64,000 bases of DNA from Thermoleptolyngbya sichuanensis A183 (GTDB taxonomy: Bacteria > Cyanobacteriota > Cyanobacteriia > Elainellales > Elainellaceae), in the NCBI RefSeq assembly GCF_013177315.1, contig NZ_CP053661.1, forward strand, positions 3,658,001-3,722,000, written 5' to 3'. Below are positions 22,270 to 30,256 of this stretch, piece by piece. The stretch's first letter is position 1; each line of letters opens with the position of its first letter. The notes beneath the pieces are model-generated. The model was given only the letters and a program-made list of their open reading frames with translations. It did not search any database and was not told where the DNA came from. The translations under genes and the position numbers were made by a program.

Positions 22270-24537
22270 TCAGGTGGCTCGGATGAAAGGGAGGTAGGGC
22301 TGGGAGTTTTGCAGACAGCGCTTGTATTGCTGCACCTGGAGCTGGATGGCTCGACGATAGGAGACAGGCTGCTGCACTGCGGGATGGGCAATTTCTTCCG
22401 AAATGCGCTCCTCAAAATGTTTGAGAAAGACTCGGCGAGCGGTGGGGTTTAGATAAATTCCACCTTCGGCGTTGGGGAAGGTGAAATCGGTGGGGCGCAG
22501 AATTTTTTTGTTAATCAGCACCATTACCAGGCTATCGACAATGGGCGATCGCCATTCTTCCATCAGGTCAAACGCAAGGTGTGGCTCCTTGCGATCGGAG
22601 CGGTGCAGATTGCCCAGGTAGGGATTTAGCCCTTCGGCCAGGATGAGGCTGAGGACGTTGTTAAACAGCAGCGTGTAGCCAAAGCTGAGCAAGCTGTTAA
22701 CGGGATCTTTGGGCGGGCGGCGGTTGCGCTCTGTCAGGCTAAAGCCGGGGTTGGTGATGAGCTGCCCCAAGGCGGTGAAATAGAGCCGGGCCGACGCGCC
22801 TTCATGCCCGCGCATGACATCCAAATCGACCGTTTTGGGGAGGGCGGCGATGTGCTGATCGATGCGATGAATTTTGGCGCGGAGTCCGTCTACCTTGCGC
22901 TTGCGATTTAGCCGCAGCAGCAGATGGCGCGAGTTGGTCAGCTTGCCATGCAGGATTTGCTGCGCCATTTTGACCTGAAAGCCAGGATCATGCCGCCGCC
23001 CAAACTGGGCCGCCTCGGTCGGCAGGTCGCAAAACTCGCTGCTCCAGAGGTGTCCTTTATAGTCTCCGGCGCGGCTCATAAACACGACGGGAATCTGATG
23101 CTCCAAACATTCCGACAGGGCGCTGGTGCTAATTTGCACATTGCCCAGCACCAAAATGCGCCCGACTTCTTTAATGGGAATTTCCAGTATGGGCGGCGGC
23201 GCGGTGGTTTTAGATTGGGGATTTTGGGTTTTGGATTTTGGGGTTGGGGGTTGGGACGGGGGCGATTGTGCTGTGATGCTCTCGTTTTCCTCGGTTTCAA
23301 ACCGGCCGCCCTCGATGACAAAGCGCCCGTGGTCTTTGCGGAGCATCGTGCCTTGGCGAACCAGATACAGCGTAGACATGCCATTCCTCCAAGTCCATTC
23401 TTTAGATTCGATTTGCACCGGCTTTTCGTCGCGCACCCGATAGCCCATGACGACATACAGCGGCGGCGGAATCGGCTGCTCTGAGGTTTGGACGGCTGCC
23501 AAAAGCGCCTGCTGCATTTGGGTCGCCTGGGGCGGCGGGTCGCTGTAGTGGAGAATCGGCGAGCGCGCTGGATCAGCGGCTTTTTGGGCGATCGCGGCTT
23601 CTTCCGTCTGCCGCTGCCGCTTGCTTTTGGGCTGGTCTGGCACGATGAGCGATCGCACGAAGGTATGTCCTAGAAACCGGAAGCCGTCGTTGAAGTGGGT
23701 GACGCGGGTTTTGTCGGGATGCAGTTCCAGCCCCATCGTGTCGAGCAACTCTTCTACCAAGTCGTGGGCTTTTTCGATCCGCGCTTTGGACTTAGCCAAA
23801 ATGACAAAATCATCGGCATAGCGCACCAGCTTGAGTCCGGCCGCCTCAATGGCTTCATCAAAATTATCGAAATACACATTGGCCAAAATGGGCGAAATCA
23901 CCGCGCCCTGGGGCACGCCTTTATTCGGCAAGATCAGCCCCGACGCGGTAGACACGCCGCTGCCGATCCACCGCTCCACCAAGTGCCCGATCGCCGGATC
24001 ATGCACCCGCTCTTGCAGCTCATCAAACAGGCGACCGTGCTGAATATTGTCAAAATATTTCACCACGTCGGCATCCAGCACCCAGTCATAGCCCCGTTGT
24101 CGCCACTGGTCGATTTGCTGCACGGCGCTTTTGTAGGAGCGGCCGGGGCGATAGGCAAAGCTGCTGTTTTCAAACTGGGGTTCGAGGATGGGATGCAGCA
24201 GGTTGAGCAGGGCTTGTTGCACGATGCGATCGCGCACCGTGGGCACGGCCAGCCCGCGCCACTCGGTTTTGGGTGGTTCCCCCGGTTTTAGCTTGGGCTT
24301 CTTGGGAATGTGGAGCGATCGCAGCGGCATCGGCTGGTAGGTGCCCGTTTCGATTTGGCGGCGCAGCGTGGCCAGCTTGCGATCGGCATCCTGCTCAAAG
24401 GCTTCAACCGTTTCGCCATCCACCCCCGCACAGCCCCGGTTTCGCCGCACCTTGAGCCAGGTCTGCTCAAAGTTTTCTGCCGACAGAAACCGTTGCCAAT
24501 CCAGTTTGGGCCAATTCAGCGTGGGCCGATCCAGCAT
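22270..24537 (-). CDS. cas1: Reverse transcriptase-Cas1 fusion
   Basis: 755 aa. Residues about 20-300 form a group II intron-like RT: motif A VLDADVVKYFDNI (Asp156), KGVPQGAVISPILANV, and the catalytic YADD at 240-243. The Cas1 part starts near residue 387 (STLYLVRQGTML) and keeps the metal ligands Glu579 (GHEGASA), His653 (EPHLAFD) and Asp668. No Cas6 domain is fused at the N-terminus. AGGAGA is 7 nt before the ATG. With Cas2 it should integrate spacers; RT-Cas1 fusions in type III systems are known to allow acquisition from RNA. A 29-residue Pro/Thr/Lys-rich insertion (421-449), encoded by the AATCCAAAATC heptamer repeat, interrupts the Cas1 N-terminal beta domain. Confidence 0.97.
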   Translation of the reverse strand: MLDRPTLNWPKLDWQRFLSAENFEQTWLKVRRNRGCAGVDGETVEAFEQDADRKLATLRRQIETGTYQPMPLRSLHIPKKPKLKPGEPPKTEWRGLAVPTVRDRIVQQALLNLLHPILEPQFENSSFAYRPGRSYKSAVQQIDQWRQRGYDWVLDADVVKYFDNIQHGRLFDELQERVHDPAIGHLVERWIGSGVSTASGLILPNKGVPQGAVISPILANVYFDNFDEAIEAAGLKLVRYADDFVILAKSKARIEKAHDLVEELLDTMGLELHPDKTRVTHFNDGFRFLGHTFVRSLIVPDQPKSKRQRQTEEAAIAQKAADPARSPILHYSDPPPQATQMQQALLAAVQTSEQPIPPPLYVVMGYRVRDEKPVQIESKEWTWRNGMSTLYLVRQGTMLRKDHGRFVIEGGRFETEENESITAQSPPSQPPTPKSKTQNPQSKTTAPPPILEIPIKEVGRILVLGNVQISTSALSECLEHQIPVVFMSRAGDYKGHLWSSEFCDLPTEAAQFGRRHDPGFQVKMAQQILHGKLTNSRHLLLRLNRKRKVDGLRAKIHRIDQHIAALPKTVDLDVMRGHEGASARLYFTALGQLITNPGFSLTERNRRPPKDPVNSLLSFGYTLLFNNVLSLILAEGLNPYLGNLHRSDRKEPHLAFDLMEEWRSPIVDSLVMVLINKKILRPTDFTFPNAEGGIYLNPTARRVFLKHFEERISEEIAHPAVQQPVSYRRAIQLQVQQYKRCLQNSQPYLPFIRAT
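23191..23277 (-). repeat. AATCCAAAATC repeat captured inside RT-cas1
   Basis: Plus-strand text here runs GGATTTTGGGTTTTGGATT and similar, the same heptamer as the intergenic STRR-like tracts. It is in frame and encodes residues about 421-449 (core PPTPKSKTQNPQSKT), between the second and third strands of the Cas1 beta domain. Confidence 0.75.
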
Positions 24538-24607
24538 GGTGATATCTCCTGAAAGGAAAGAAAAGCTAAAGGTTGCGAGGCAAAACCAGAGCCAGCGATT
24601 AGATTTA

Positions 24608-24780
24608 AGGCTTATGCACTTGAGTCCGATCCCCCCTAGCCCCCCTTAAAAAGGGGGGAACCGAGCCGCCCTCCGGAAGTCCCCCTTTTTAAGGGGGATT
24701 TAGGGGGATCTGCTCAAAGTCTCCTGGAGCCTATAAGCCCGATCCCCCCTAGCCCCCCTTAAAAAGGGGGGAACCGACCT
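24608..24780. repeat. MITE-like palindromic repeat, family B (one full copy plus partial)
   Basis: The core GATCCCCCCTAGCCCCCCTT, AAAAAGGGGGG and AAGGGGGATTTAGGGGGATC forms a large imperfect palindrome. The outer parts GGCTTATGCACTTGAG and GCCTATAAGCC are partly inverted. A second, truncated copy follows at 24740-24780. Related elements lie at 36920-37083 and 60508-60669. It fills the divergent region between RT-cas1 and the CARF-like gene. Confidence 0.75.
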
Positions 24781-24810
24781 GCTCAGCTTTGGCAACTGGT
24801 CTGGTTCATG

Positions 24811-24868
24811 GTTTCAGTTCCTATCTTCAACGGGCTTGGAAGACCCCTCTTCCAAGTGGGTGTAAAAC
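24811..24868 (+). repeat. Solitary CRISPR-repeat-like palindromic element
   Basis: Begins GTTTCAGTTCC and ends GTGTAAAAC, with a perfect 8-bp inverted repeat inside (CTTGGAAG / CTTCCAAG). The start resembles CRISPR repeats generally, but the body does not match the array repeat in this window. It lies about 65 bp before the CARF-like gene start. It could be a relic of another array, a crRNA-like regulatory unit, or coincidence. Confidence 0.35.
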
Positions 24869-24933
24869 AGTTAGGTATAGACCCGGTATCGACATTGGAC
24901 ATTGAGGTTTGCCCTGCACTCTGCGAAACAACT

Positions 24934-25701
24934 ATGCGAAACACGCTGACTGAAGCCATCACCCAAGCCATCAAGGTTGTGTTTAATGCAGAGACGATTT
25001 TGCCGTTTTTTGTGGGGTCGGTTTGCCTGGGAATCTTTGGCAGTGCGGTGTACGACCTGCTCCAGTCGTGGCTGGGTGATGATGCAGTGGCGCTCGTTCG
25101 CATTGCGCTGATTTCGCTGCTGATTTTGGTGGGGGCGATCGCCGCCGTGTCGTGGCTGATTTCCCGCCAGATTGCGCTATTGCCCAGCCACATTCCCTTT
25201 GAAGTGCGCCAAAAAAAGCTCGACCAAAAGTATCCGGGGCTGATTCTGCTGGTGAGCCAGCCCGAAGCGTGCGAAACAGCCATCCGCTTTCATCTGCCAA
25301 CCCTACAGTGCTGCTGGCTGATTTGTTCCAAAGAGAAGCTAGAAATGGCGCTGGACTTGCGCCGCAAGTTTCCGAGTGTATGTGTCGATGATCCGATTGT
25401 GGTGAACGATATCTACAACCCGCTGCAATTTCGCAATTGTGTGAATCAAATCTATTTAACGCGGCTGCCGAAGGGCTGGATTGAGCAAGACGTGATTGCA
25501 GACTATACGGGCATGACGGCCCACGCCTCTGTGGGTACGGTGCTGGCCTGCATCAACACGGTTCGCCCGCTGCAATATACCCCCGCCCGGACTGATCCAA
25601 AAACTGGCAGAGTCATCGGTTCTCTCGATCCGATCCGCGTGACGTTGGGGATGCAGAATGGGGGGCGATCGCATCGGGGCGATCGGCAAAAGGCAAGCTA
25701 A
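24934..25701 (+). CDS. Two-TM membrane protein with CARF-like sensor domain
   Basis: 255 aa from the ATG at 24934. An upstream ATG at 24808 would translate the CRISPR-like palindrome and is unlikely. TM helices at about 22-42 and 52-77 are followed by a basic linker (VRQKKLDQK) and a Rossmann-like domain (about 100-237). The first strand is YPGLILLVSQ. A DYTGMTAHASVG segment at 190-201 resembles the D-x-TGGTK loop that binds cyclic oligoadenylate in CARF proteins. There is no HEPN, nuclease or other effector domain. Membrane CARF proteins are known in type III loci (Cam1 is one), but this two-helix N-terminal layout is not one I can assign. Divergent from RT-cas1 and 88 bp upstream of cas10. 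Inference: a cOA-responsive membrane effector. Confidence 0.65.
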   Translation: MRNTLTEAITQAIKVVFNAETILPFFVGSVCLGIFGSAVYDLLQSWLGDDAVALVRIALISLLILVGAIAAVSWLISRQIALLPSHIPFEVRQKKLDQKYPGLILLVSQPEACETAIRFHLPTLQCCWLICSKEKLEMALDLRRKFPSVCVDDPIVVNDIYNPLQFRNCVNQIYLTRLPKGWIEQDVIADYTGMTAHASVGTVLACINTVRPLQYTPARTDPKTGRVIGSLDPIRVTLGMQNGGRSHRGDRQKAS

Positions 25702-25789
25702 CTCAGGTGCGCCATCTGCCGTCAGTTTGGGGTGATGCTTTAGATTCTAGTGTTCGGTTTTCTATCTTTTTCATCTTTGAGCAAGCGCT

Positions 25790-27670
25790 ATGTTTCTTGT
25801 CCTTCTGGAAACGTCTGGCAACCAGGGCTATATCTTTTCGACCAACAAGCTGCGTGAAAACGTGGGCGCATCAGAGCTGACCTTTCGCGCTGGCACAAAA
25901 TGGGTGCTAGATGCCGTGGCTGAAAACGGTGGTCATTCTCATTTGAGAGTTTGGAATAAGAATTCACAAGGTGAAGCAGAAGTCCGGGAAAATGAAATTC
26001 GAGACAAGCTAATAGATCCAAAGTGGAATCCGCCGCTGGAGTCAACGCTAGACATTGATGCTGAAATCATTCTGGCGACTTCTGGCAAAGCGCTGATCAT
26101 CACTCGTGATCAGGAAAAAGCAAGAAAAATCATTCAAGCCGTCACGCTAAAGGCACTAGAAGAAGCACCCGGATTGGATATCTTTGGTGTGTTTGAGGAA
26201 TTTGACTGGGAACAGGATAACCTATCGGATGTAAACGAGCAGGTGCATCATAAATTTGCAGAAGCGCGATCGCACAATCCCACCCATCATCTCCGCTTTT
26301 TGCGGCTACCCGTGGTCGATCAATGCGCCACCAGCGGATTGCCTGCCAACGAAGTAGATCCGAAAGCGGCTGGGGGAAAGGCTGTGCTGCGATCGCGCGT
26401 CTCAGTGGCAAAACGCAAGAATTACGACAGTAATACTCAGCGCATTCAAGAACTGTTAGATCGAAATCAGATTCCTCAAAGCTTTGCGAAGAGCATTAAA
26501 GCCCTAGACGACGAGGACGAACAGCAAAGCAAACAGGGTTCCTGGCGAGCCGTGATTCATGCCGATGGCAACGGACTGGGCGAAATTTTCCTCAAGTTTG
26601 GCACGCACCTGACTAAGCTGGGGAAGATGACGGGTGATATTAGCCAAAATAATCGCACTTATGTTGACGCATTGCGCCGCTTTTCCCTGGCGCTGGATGT
26701 TTGCACTGAGCAGGCGTTTATCATAGCACTGCAATCATTTGGCACGGGGCTTGAGAAGTTGCCAATTGTGCCGCTGGTGTTGGGCGGCGACGACCTGACG
26801 GTGATTTGCGATGGCAAAGCGGCGCTGCGGTTTACGCAGCAGTTTCTTCTCGCGTTTGAAGCCGAAACGCAAAAAGTTGATGAGCAGCACTATGACGGTA
26901 TTCTTCCTGAAATTGCTAAAGCAGCGCTGGGCGTGAATCGTCTCTCGTCCTGTGCAGGCGTAGCGATTATCAAGCCCCATTTTCCCTTTTCGGTTGCCTA
27001 CGAGCTTTCGGAATCCCTCATGCAATCGGCAAAAGCGGTGAAGCGAAAGCTGACCCATGTGTTGCCTAATGAAACAAAAGCTGTTCCCTATCCCTGCTCT
27101 GCGCTAGATTTCCATGTGCTGTATGACACAAGCGGCGTGAACTTAAAACAGATCCGCGATCGCCTTAGACCCACATCCAATACTCAGCTTTACATCGCGC
27201 CTTACATTGTCACTCCAGTTAAAGATCTGTTGGTCAAAGACGAGATGGCGCAATGGGCAGAGCCGCATCAATGGGAACACCTAGTGCGTCGAGTTGAAGC
27301 GCTAAATGCAAAGGATGAAGACGGGCGGCGCAAACTGCCGAATAGCCAGATGCACAGTCTGCGGAATGCGCTGCCGCAAGGTGTAGAACTGGCAGATGCC
27401 CAGTATCGGCTGATTCGCGATCGCTATATTGATTCACACGCAGATGTACAAAATGAGGATGCTGTCGAGAAGGGCGATCGCCCCCTTTTCGACATTCAAG
27501 CGCTGGAAGGAGATCAGGGATCTTTATTCACAATAGTTACCGATCCTGACACAGGAAACTCACTCAAAATGACTGGCTTACTGGACGCGCTGGATGCGGC
27601 TGATTTCTTATCCGCTGACCTCTCTGCGAACCCAACTTTTCAACGCGCTGCTGACCAGGAGGATGGGTAA
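25790..27670 (+). CDS. cas10: Type III Cas10, GGDD-containing, no HD domain
   Basis: 626 aa. Opens directly with a ferredoxin-like palm segment (MFLVLLETSGNQGYIFSTNK, then RENVGASELT, as in Cmr2-like Cas10). A first palm-type motif is HADGNGLG at 258-265, and the catalytic cyclase motif GGDD is at 332-335 (LVLGGDDLTVICDG). The N-terminal HD nuclease domain found in many Cas10 proteins is absent, since the chain starts inside the first palm. Expected job: large subunit of the effector complex and synthesis of cyclic oligoadenylate when target RNA binds. Its stop directly abuts the next ATG, so the operon begins here or at the CARF-like gene. Confidence 0.95.
   Translation: MFLVLLETSGNQGYIFSTNKLRENVGASELTFRAGTKWVLDAVAENGGHSHLRVWNKNSQGEAEVRENEIRDKLIDPKWNPPLESTLDIDAEIILATSGKALIITRDQEKARKIIQAVTLKALEEAPGLDIFGVFEEFDWEQDNLSDVNEQVHHKFAEARSHNPTHHLRFLRLPVVDQCATSGLPANEVDPKAAGGKAVLRSRVSVAKRKNYDSNTQRIQELLDRNQIPQSFAKSIKALDDEDEQQSKQGSWRAVIHADGNGLGEIFLKFGTHLTKLGKMTGDISQNNRTYVDALRRFSLALDVCTEQAFIIALQSFGTGLEKLPIVPLVLGGDDLTVICDGKAALRFTQQFLLAFEAETQKVDEQHYDGILPEIAKAALGVNRLSSCAGVAIIKPHFPFSVAYELSESLMQSAKAVKRKLTHVLPNETKAVPYPCSALDFHVLYDTSGVNLKQIRDRLRPTSNTQLYIAPYIVTPVKDLLVKDEMAQWAEPHQWEHLVRRVEALNAKDEDGRRKLPNSQMHSLRNALPQGVELADAQYRLIRDRYIDSHADVQNEDAVEKGDRPLFDIQALEGDQGSLFTIVTDPDTGNSLKMTGLLDALDAADFLSADLSANPTFQRAADQEDG
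27657..27662 (+). promoter_or_regulatory. AGGAGG ribosome binding site coupling cas10 to the next gene
   Basis: A perfect AGGAGG lies inside the last codons of cas10, 8 nt before the ATG at 27671. Matching strong sites precede cas7-2x (AGGAG at 30235-30239) and csx19 (AGGAGG at 31840-31845), which keeps translation of the complex subunits coupled. Confidence 0.75.
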
Positions 27671-30256
27671 ATGAAATTTCAACTCACCATTACGATGCAG
27701 AGCGATTGGCATGTGGGCGCTGGCGCTGGCAGACGAGGCGACATCGATCGGCTGATTCAGCGCGACACCGACGGCTTACCTTACTTGCCTGCAAAAACGC
27801 TTACGGGCATTTGGCGAGATGCCTGCGAACTCATTGCCGATGGGCTGGATAGCGCTGGGCTCTCTGAGGATGCATCCACATCCTGGAACCAGTGGGTCGA
27901 TTTCTTATTTGGAGATCAGCCTGCGATCGCCAACGCTGCACTTTCAACTGCGCCCCAGCCCGCCGCTCTTTCCATCCGAGCCGCCCACTTGCCAAAATCC
28001 CTGAGAAATTTGCTGAAGCATCGGGCCAAAGCCTCCAATCCTGCACATCAAGCCTTGCAAAGTGCGTTTACCTTTATCAAACCCGGAATCAGCATTGATG
28101 ACAGAGGATGTGCGAAGGAAGATTTTCTGCGCTTTGAAGAAATGGCGCGAATTGGTGCGGTGCTGACGGCAGATTGTGAATTGCTGGCAGCGTTGAATCC
28201 AGAACAGCAGCAAGCAGCTTGTACTCTGTTGGCAGCAGGTGCAACGGTGGTGGAACGGCTCGGCGGCAAGCGGCGGCGCGGCGCAGGGCGCTGTGAGTTC
28301 AAGATTGATTGGCCTGAGGAGGTTGGAATTCAGCAAGCGGTGTGGGACATTCTGGCGCGAGATGCACCTGAACTTCCCGAAGCTTCAGAAGATAGCTCAG
28401 ATGGCTCAGAAGATATTTCAGAAAAGACGAATTCTCTGGAAATTCGCAGTGATCAATCTGGGTGGCAGCGAATCACGATCGCCCTAGAAGCCCTAACGCC
28501 TCTGGTCATCCCCGCCCGCGCGATTGGCAACGTGGTCGAAACGCTGGACTACATTCCCGGCACGAATTTGCTGCGGCTGGTGCTGCAACAGGTGCGATCG
28601 CTCGGCGTGGATCTGAGCGATCCAATGGCGCGGGGCGATCTGCTGGTGACAAATGCCACGATTGCGATCGCCGACCAGCCAGGACAGCCGATTCCCGCTT
28701 GCCTGTTTTATGAAAAATCGGGCGGCGGCCTGTCCAAAGGGGGCACAGTCTACAACCGTTTCTGTGAACCGGAGCAAGGCTCTCAGCTTAAGGGCTATCG
28801 CCAAGGCTACATCGAGTTCACAAAGCGCTTGGAAACGCTCCCCGAATACAAAACAGTCGATACGCTCGTTGGCACACACAACACGATTGAAGACCGATGC
28901 CAGCGCCCCACCAGCGAGGTCGGCGGGGTCTATAGCTATGAGGCGATCGCCCCTGGAACCTGCTTCTGGGCTGAGCTACGGATGCGACAGTCTGTTTATG
29001 ATGCACTGTGTCAAAAACAGGCTGACTGGCACGAGAAATTGCAGGGACATCACCGCATTGGACAATCTAAAAAAGATGACTATGGAGCCGTTGACATCAC
29101 TGTAAAGATCATTCAACCGGAACGCAAAACAGATACCTCAACGGAGGATTCAAAACAAACAGAACAAACAGAGAAACTCTGGGTGTGGCTGCTTTCAGAC
29201 GTGCTTCTGCGGAATGAGTCGCTGCGGCCGACGGCATCGGTCGAAGACTTTCGGCAAGCACTCCAGCAGACACTCAGCGCTAACCAGCAGACGCTCAACG
29301 CTGGGGGAGATGAATCACCTATTCAGCTAGAACTCTCTACTCCTGGTGAGGGGTTAATTTCCGCCATGCTGCGATCGCACCGGGTCGAGTCCTGGCAGAC
29401 GTGGTGGAATTTGCCTCGTCCCTCTCTGGTGGGCATTGCGGCAGGAAGCTGCATGGTCTTTGAGGTTACTGGAACGCTCGATCCCCAGCGCCTCAGACAA
29501 CTTGAGCTATCGGGCATAGGCGAACGAACCGCCGAAGGCTACGGACAGCTTTGCTTTAACCATCCATTGCTCAGCGAACCATTTGATAATGAGAGACCAA
29601 ACCGCAAAACAGAGGAAGACTCGGAATCTCAAGAAGCTGAGCTAGATACACCGCCGCCATTGCTTAGTGCGTCTAACCGCAATTCTGACGTTTTTGACTA
29701 CGCCCGTTTGATCGAGAAAGCTGCTTGGCGCGAAGCCATTCGCAGGGCTGCTTTGTTTTTAGCCAGTGAGGGCGATCGCCGCAGAGAGATTCTGGGCATT
29801 TGGATTGAAAACAAGCAGGGCAAAATTACCAGCCATCCCAGCATGAGCCAGCTCGGTGGTTTGCGCTCAGTCCTCTCTCAACTGAAGTTCAATCAAAAAG
29901 AGCCAGTTTTGTCCTGGATCGAAAACATTCGAGAGAAACGCTCTAACAAATGGGAGAAAACAAAAGATGGACTGGGCAAGATCGAGCGTCTGATCCATGA
30001 AGAGACACAGATTTGGCAATGGATTAGCACTGCACTTTGTCATGCTGATCCGAATCAAAACAGCCTCAACTATCCCTCTCTTCAGGAACTCACTCTAACC
30101 CAAACGGGCGAATCAGATTTGAAGCAAGAGCTTTGGGCAGAAGCAGTTCAAGTTGTCATTGATGCCTGCATTCGTGCTCATAAGCGAGAGCTAGAGGAGC
30201 TAGAGAAAAAGCAGGAGCAAGCAGTCGTTGCAGCAGGAGCAAATCATGGCGCGTAA
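27671..30256 (+). CDS. Cas7-Cas5-Cas11 fusion subunit (type III-Dv)
   Basis: 861 aa in three parts. Residues about 1-245 are a Cas7 RAMP domain (SDWHVGAGAGRRGDIDRL, then YLPAKTLTGIWRDA, and a Gly-rich loop GGKRRRGAGRCEF); Asp24 and Asp26 are candidates for backbone cleavage. Residues about 265-600 are a second RAMP domain (ALTPLVIPARAIGNVVETLDYIPG; GIGERTAEGYGQLCF) expected to be the Cas5 that binds the crRNA tag. Residues about 690-861 are helical and charged, fitting Cas11. An acidic linker (about 235-255) joins parts one and two. The same fusion is described for the Synechocystis III-Dv complex. The stop overlaps the next gene by 11 bp. Confidence 0.9.
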   Translation: MKFQLTITMQSDWHVGAGAGRRGDIDRLIQRDTDGLPYLPAKTLTGIWRDACELIADGLDSAGLSEDASTSWNQWVDFLFGDQPAIANAALSTAPQPAALSIRAAHLPKSLRNLLKHRAKASNPAHQALQSAFTFIKPGISIDDRGCAKEDFLRFEEMARIGAVLTADCELLAALNPEQQQAACTLLAAGATVVERLGGKRRRGAGRCEFKIDWPEEVGIQQAVWDILARDAPELPEASEDSSDGSEDISEKTNSLEIRSDQSGWQRITIALEALTPLVIPARAIGNVVETLDYIPGTNLLRLVLQQVRSLGVDLSDPMARGDLLVTNATIAIADQPGQPIPACLFYEKSGGGLSKGGTVYNRFCEPEQGSQLKGYRQGYIEFTKRLETLPEYKTVDTLVGTHNTIEDRCQRPTSEVGGVYSYEAIAPGTCFWAELRMRQSVYDALCQKQADWHEKLQGHHRIGQSKKDDYGAVDITVKIIQPERKTDTSTEDSKQTEQTEKLWVWLLSDVLLRNESLRPTASVEDFRQALQQTLSANQQTLNAGGDESPIQLELSTPGEGLISAMLRSHRVESWQTWWNLPRPSLVGIAAGSCMVFEVTGTLDPQRLRQLELSGIGERTAEGYGQLCFNHPLLSEPFDNERPNRKTEEDSESQEAELDTPPPLLSASNRNSDVFDYARLIEKAAWREAIRRAALFLASEGDRRREILGIWIENKQGKITSHPSMSQLGGLRSVLSQLKFNQKEPVLSWIENIREKRSNKWEKTKDGLGKIERLIHEETQIWQWISTALCHADPNQNSLNYPSLQELTLTQTGESDLKQELWAEAVQVVIDACIRAHKRELEELEKKQEQAVVAAGANHGA

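Noticed and set aside
24808-24933. Upstream start for the CARF-like protein
   Set aside because: The 42 extra residues would be translated from the solitary palindromic element; the ATG at 24934 directly precedes the TM region.
24808-25701. Classifying the protein as Csm6/Csx1
   Set aside because: No HEPN R-x4-6-H motif is present in the chain; only TM helices and the CARF-like part are visible.
25790-26100. HD nuclease domain in Cas10
   Set aside because: The chain starts with the first palm-like strand; no His-Asp pair of the HD type precedes it.
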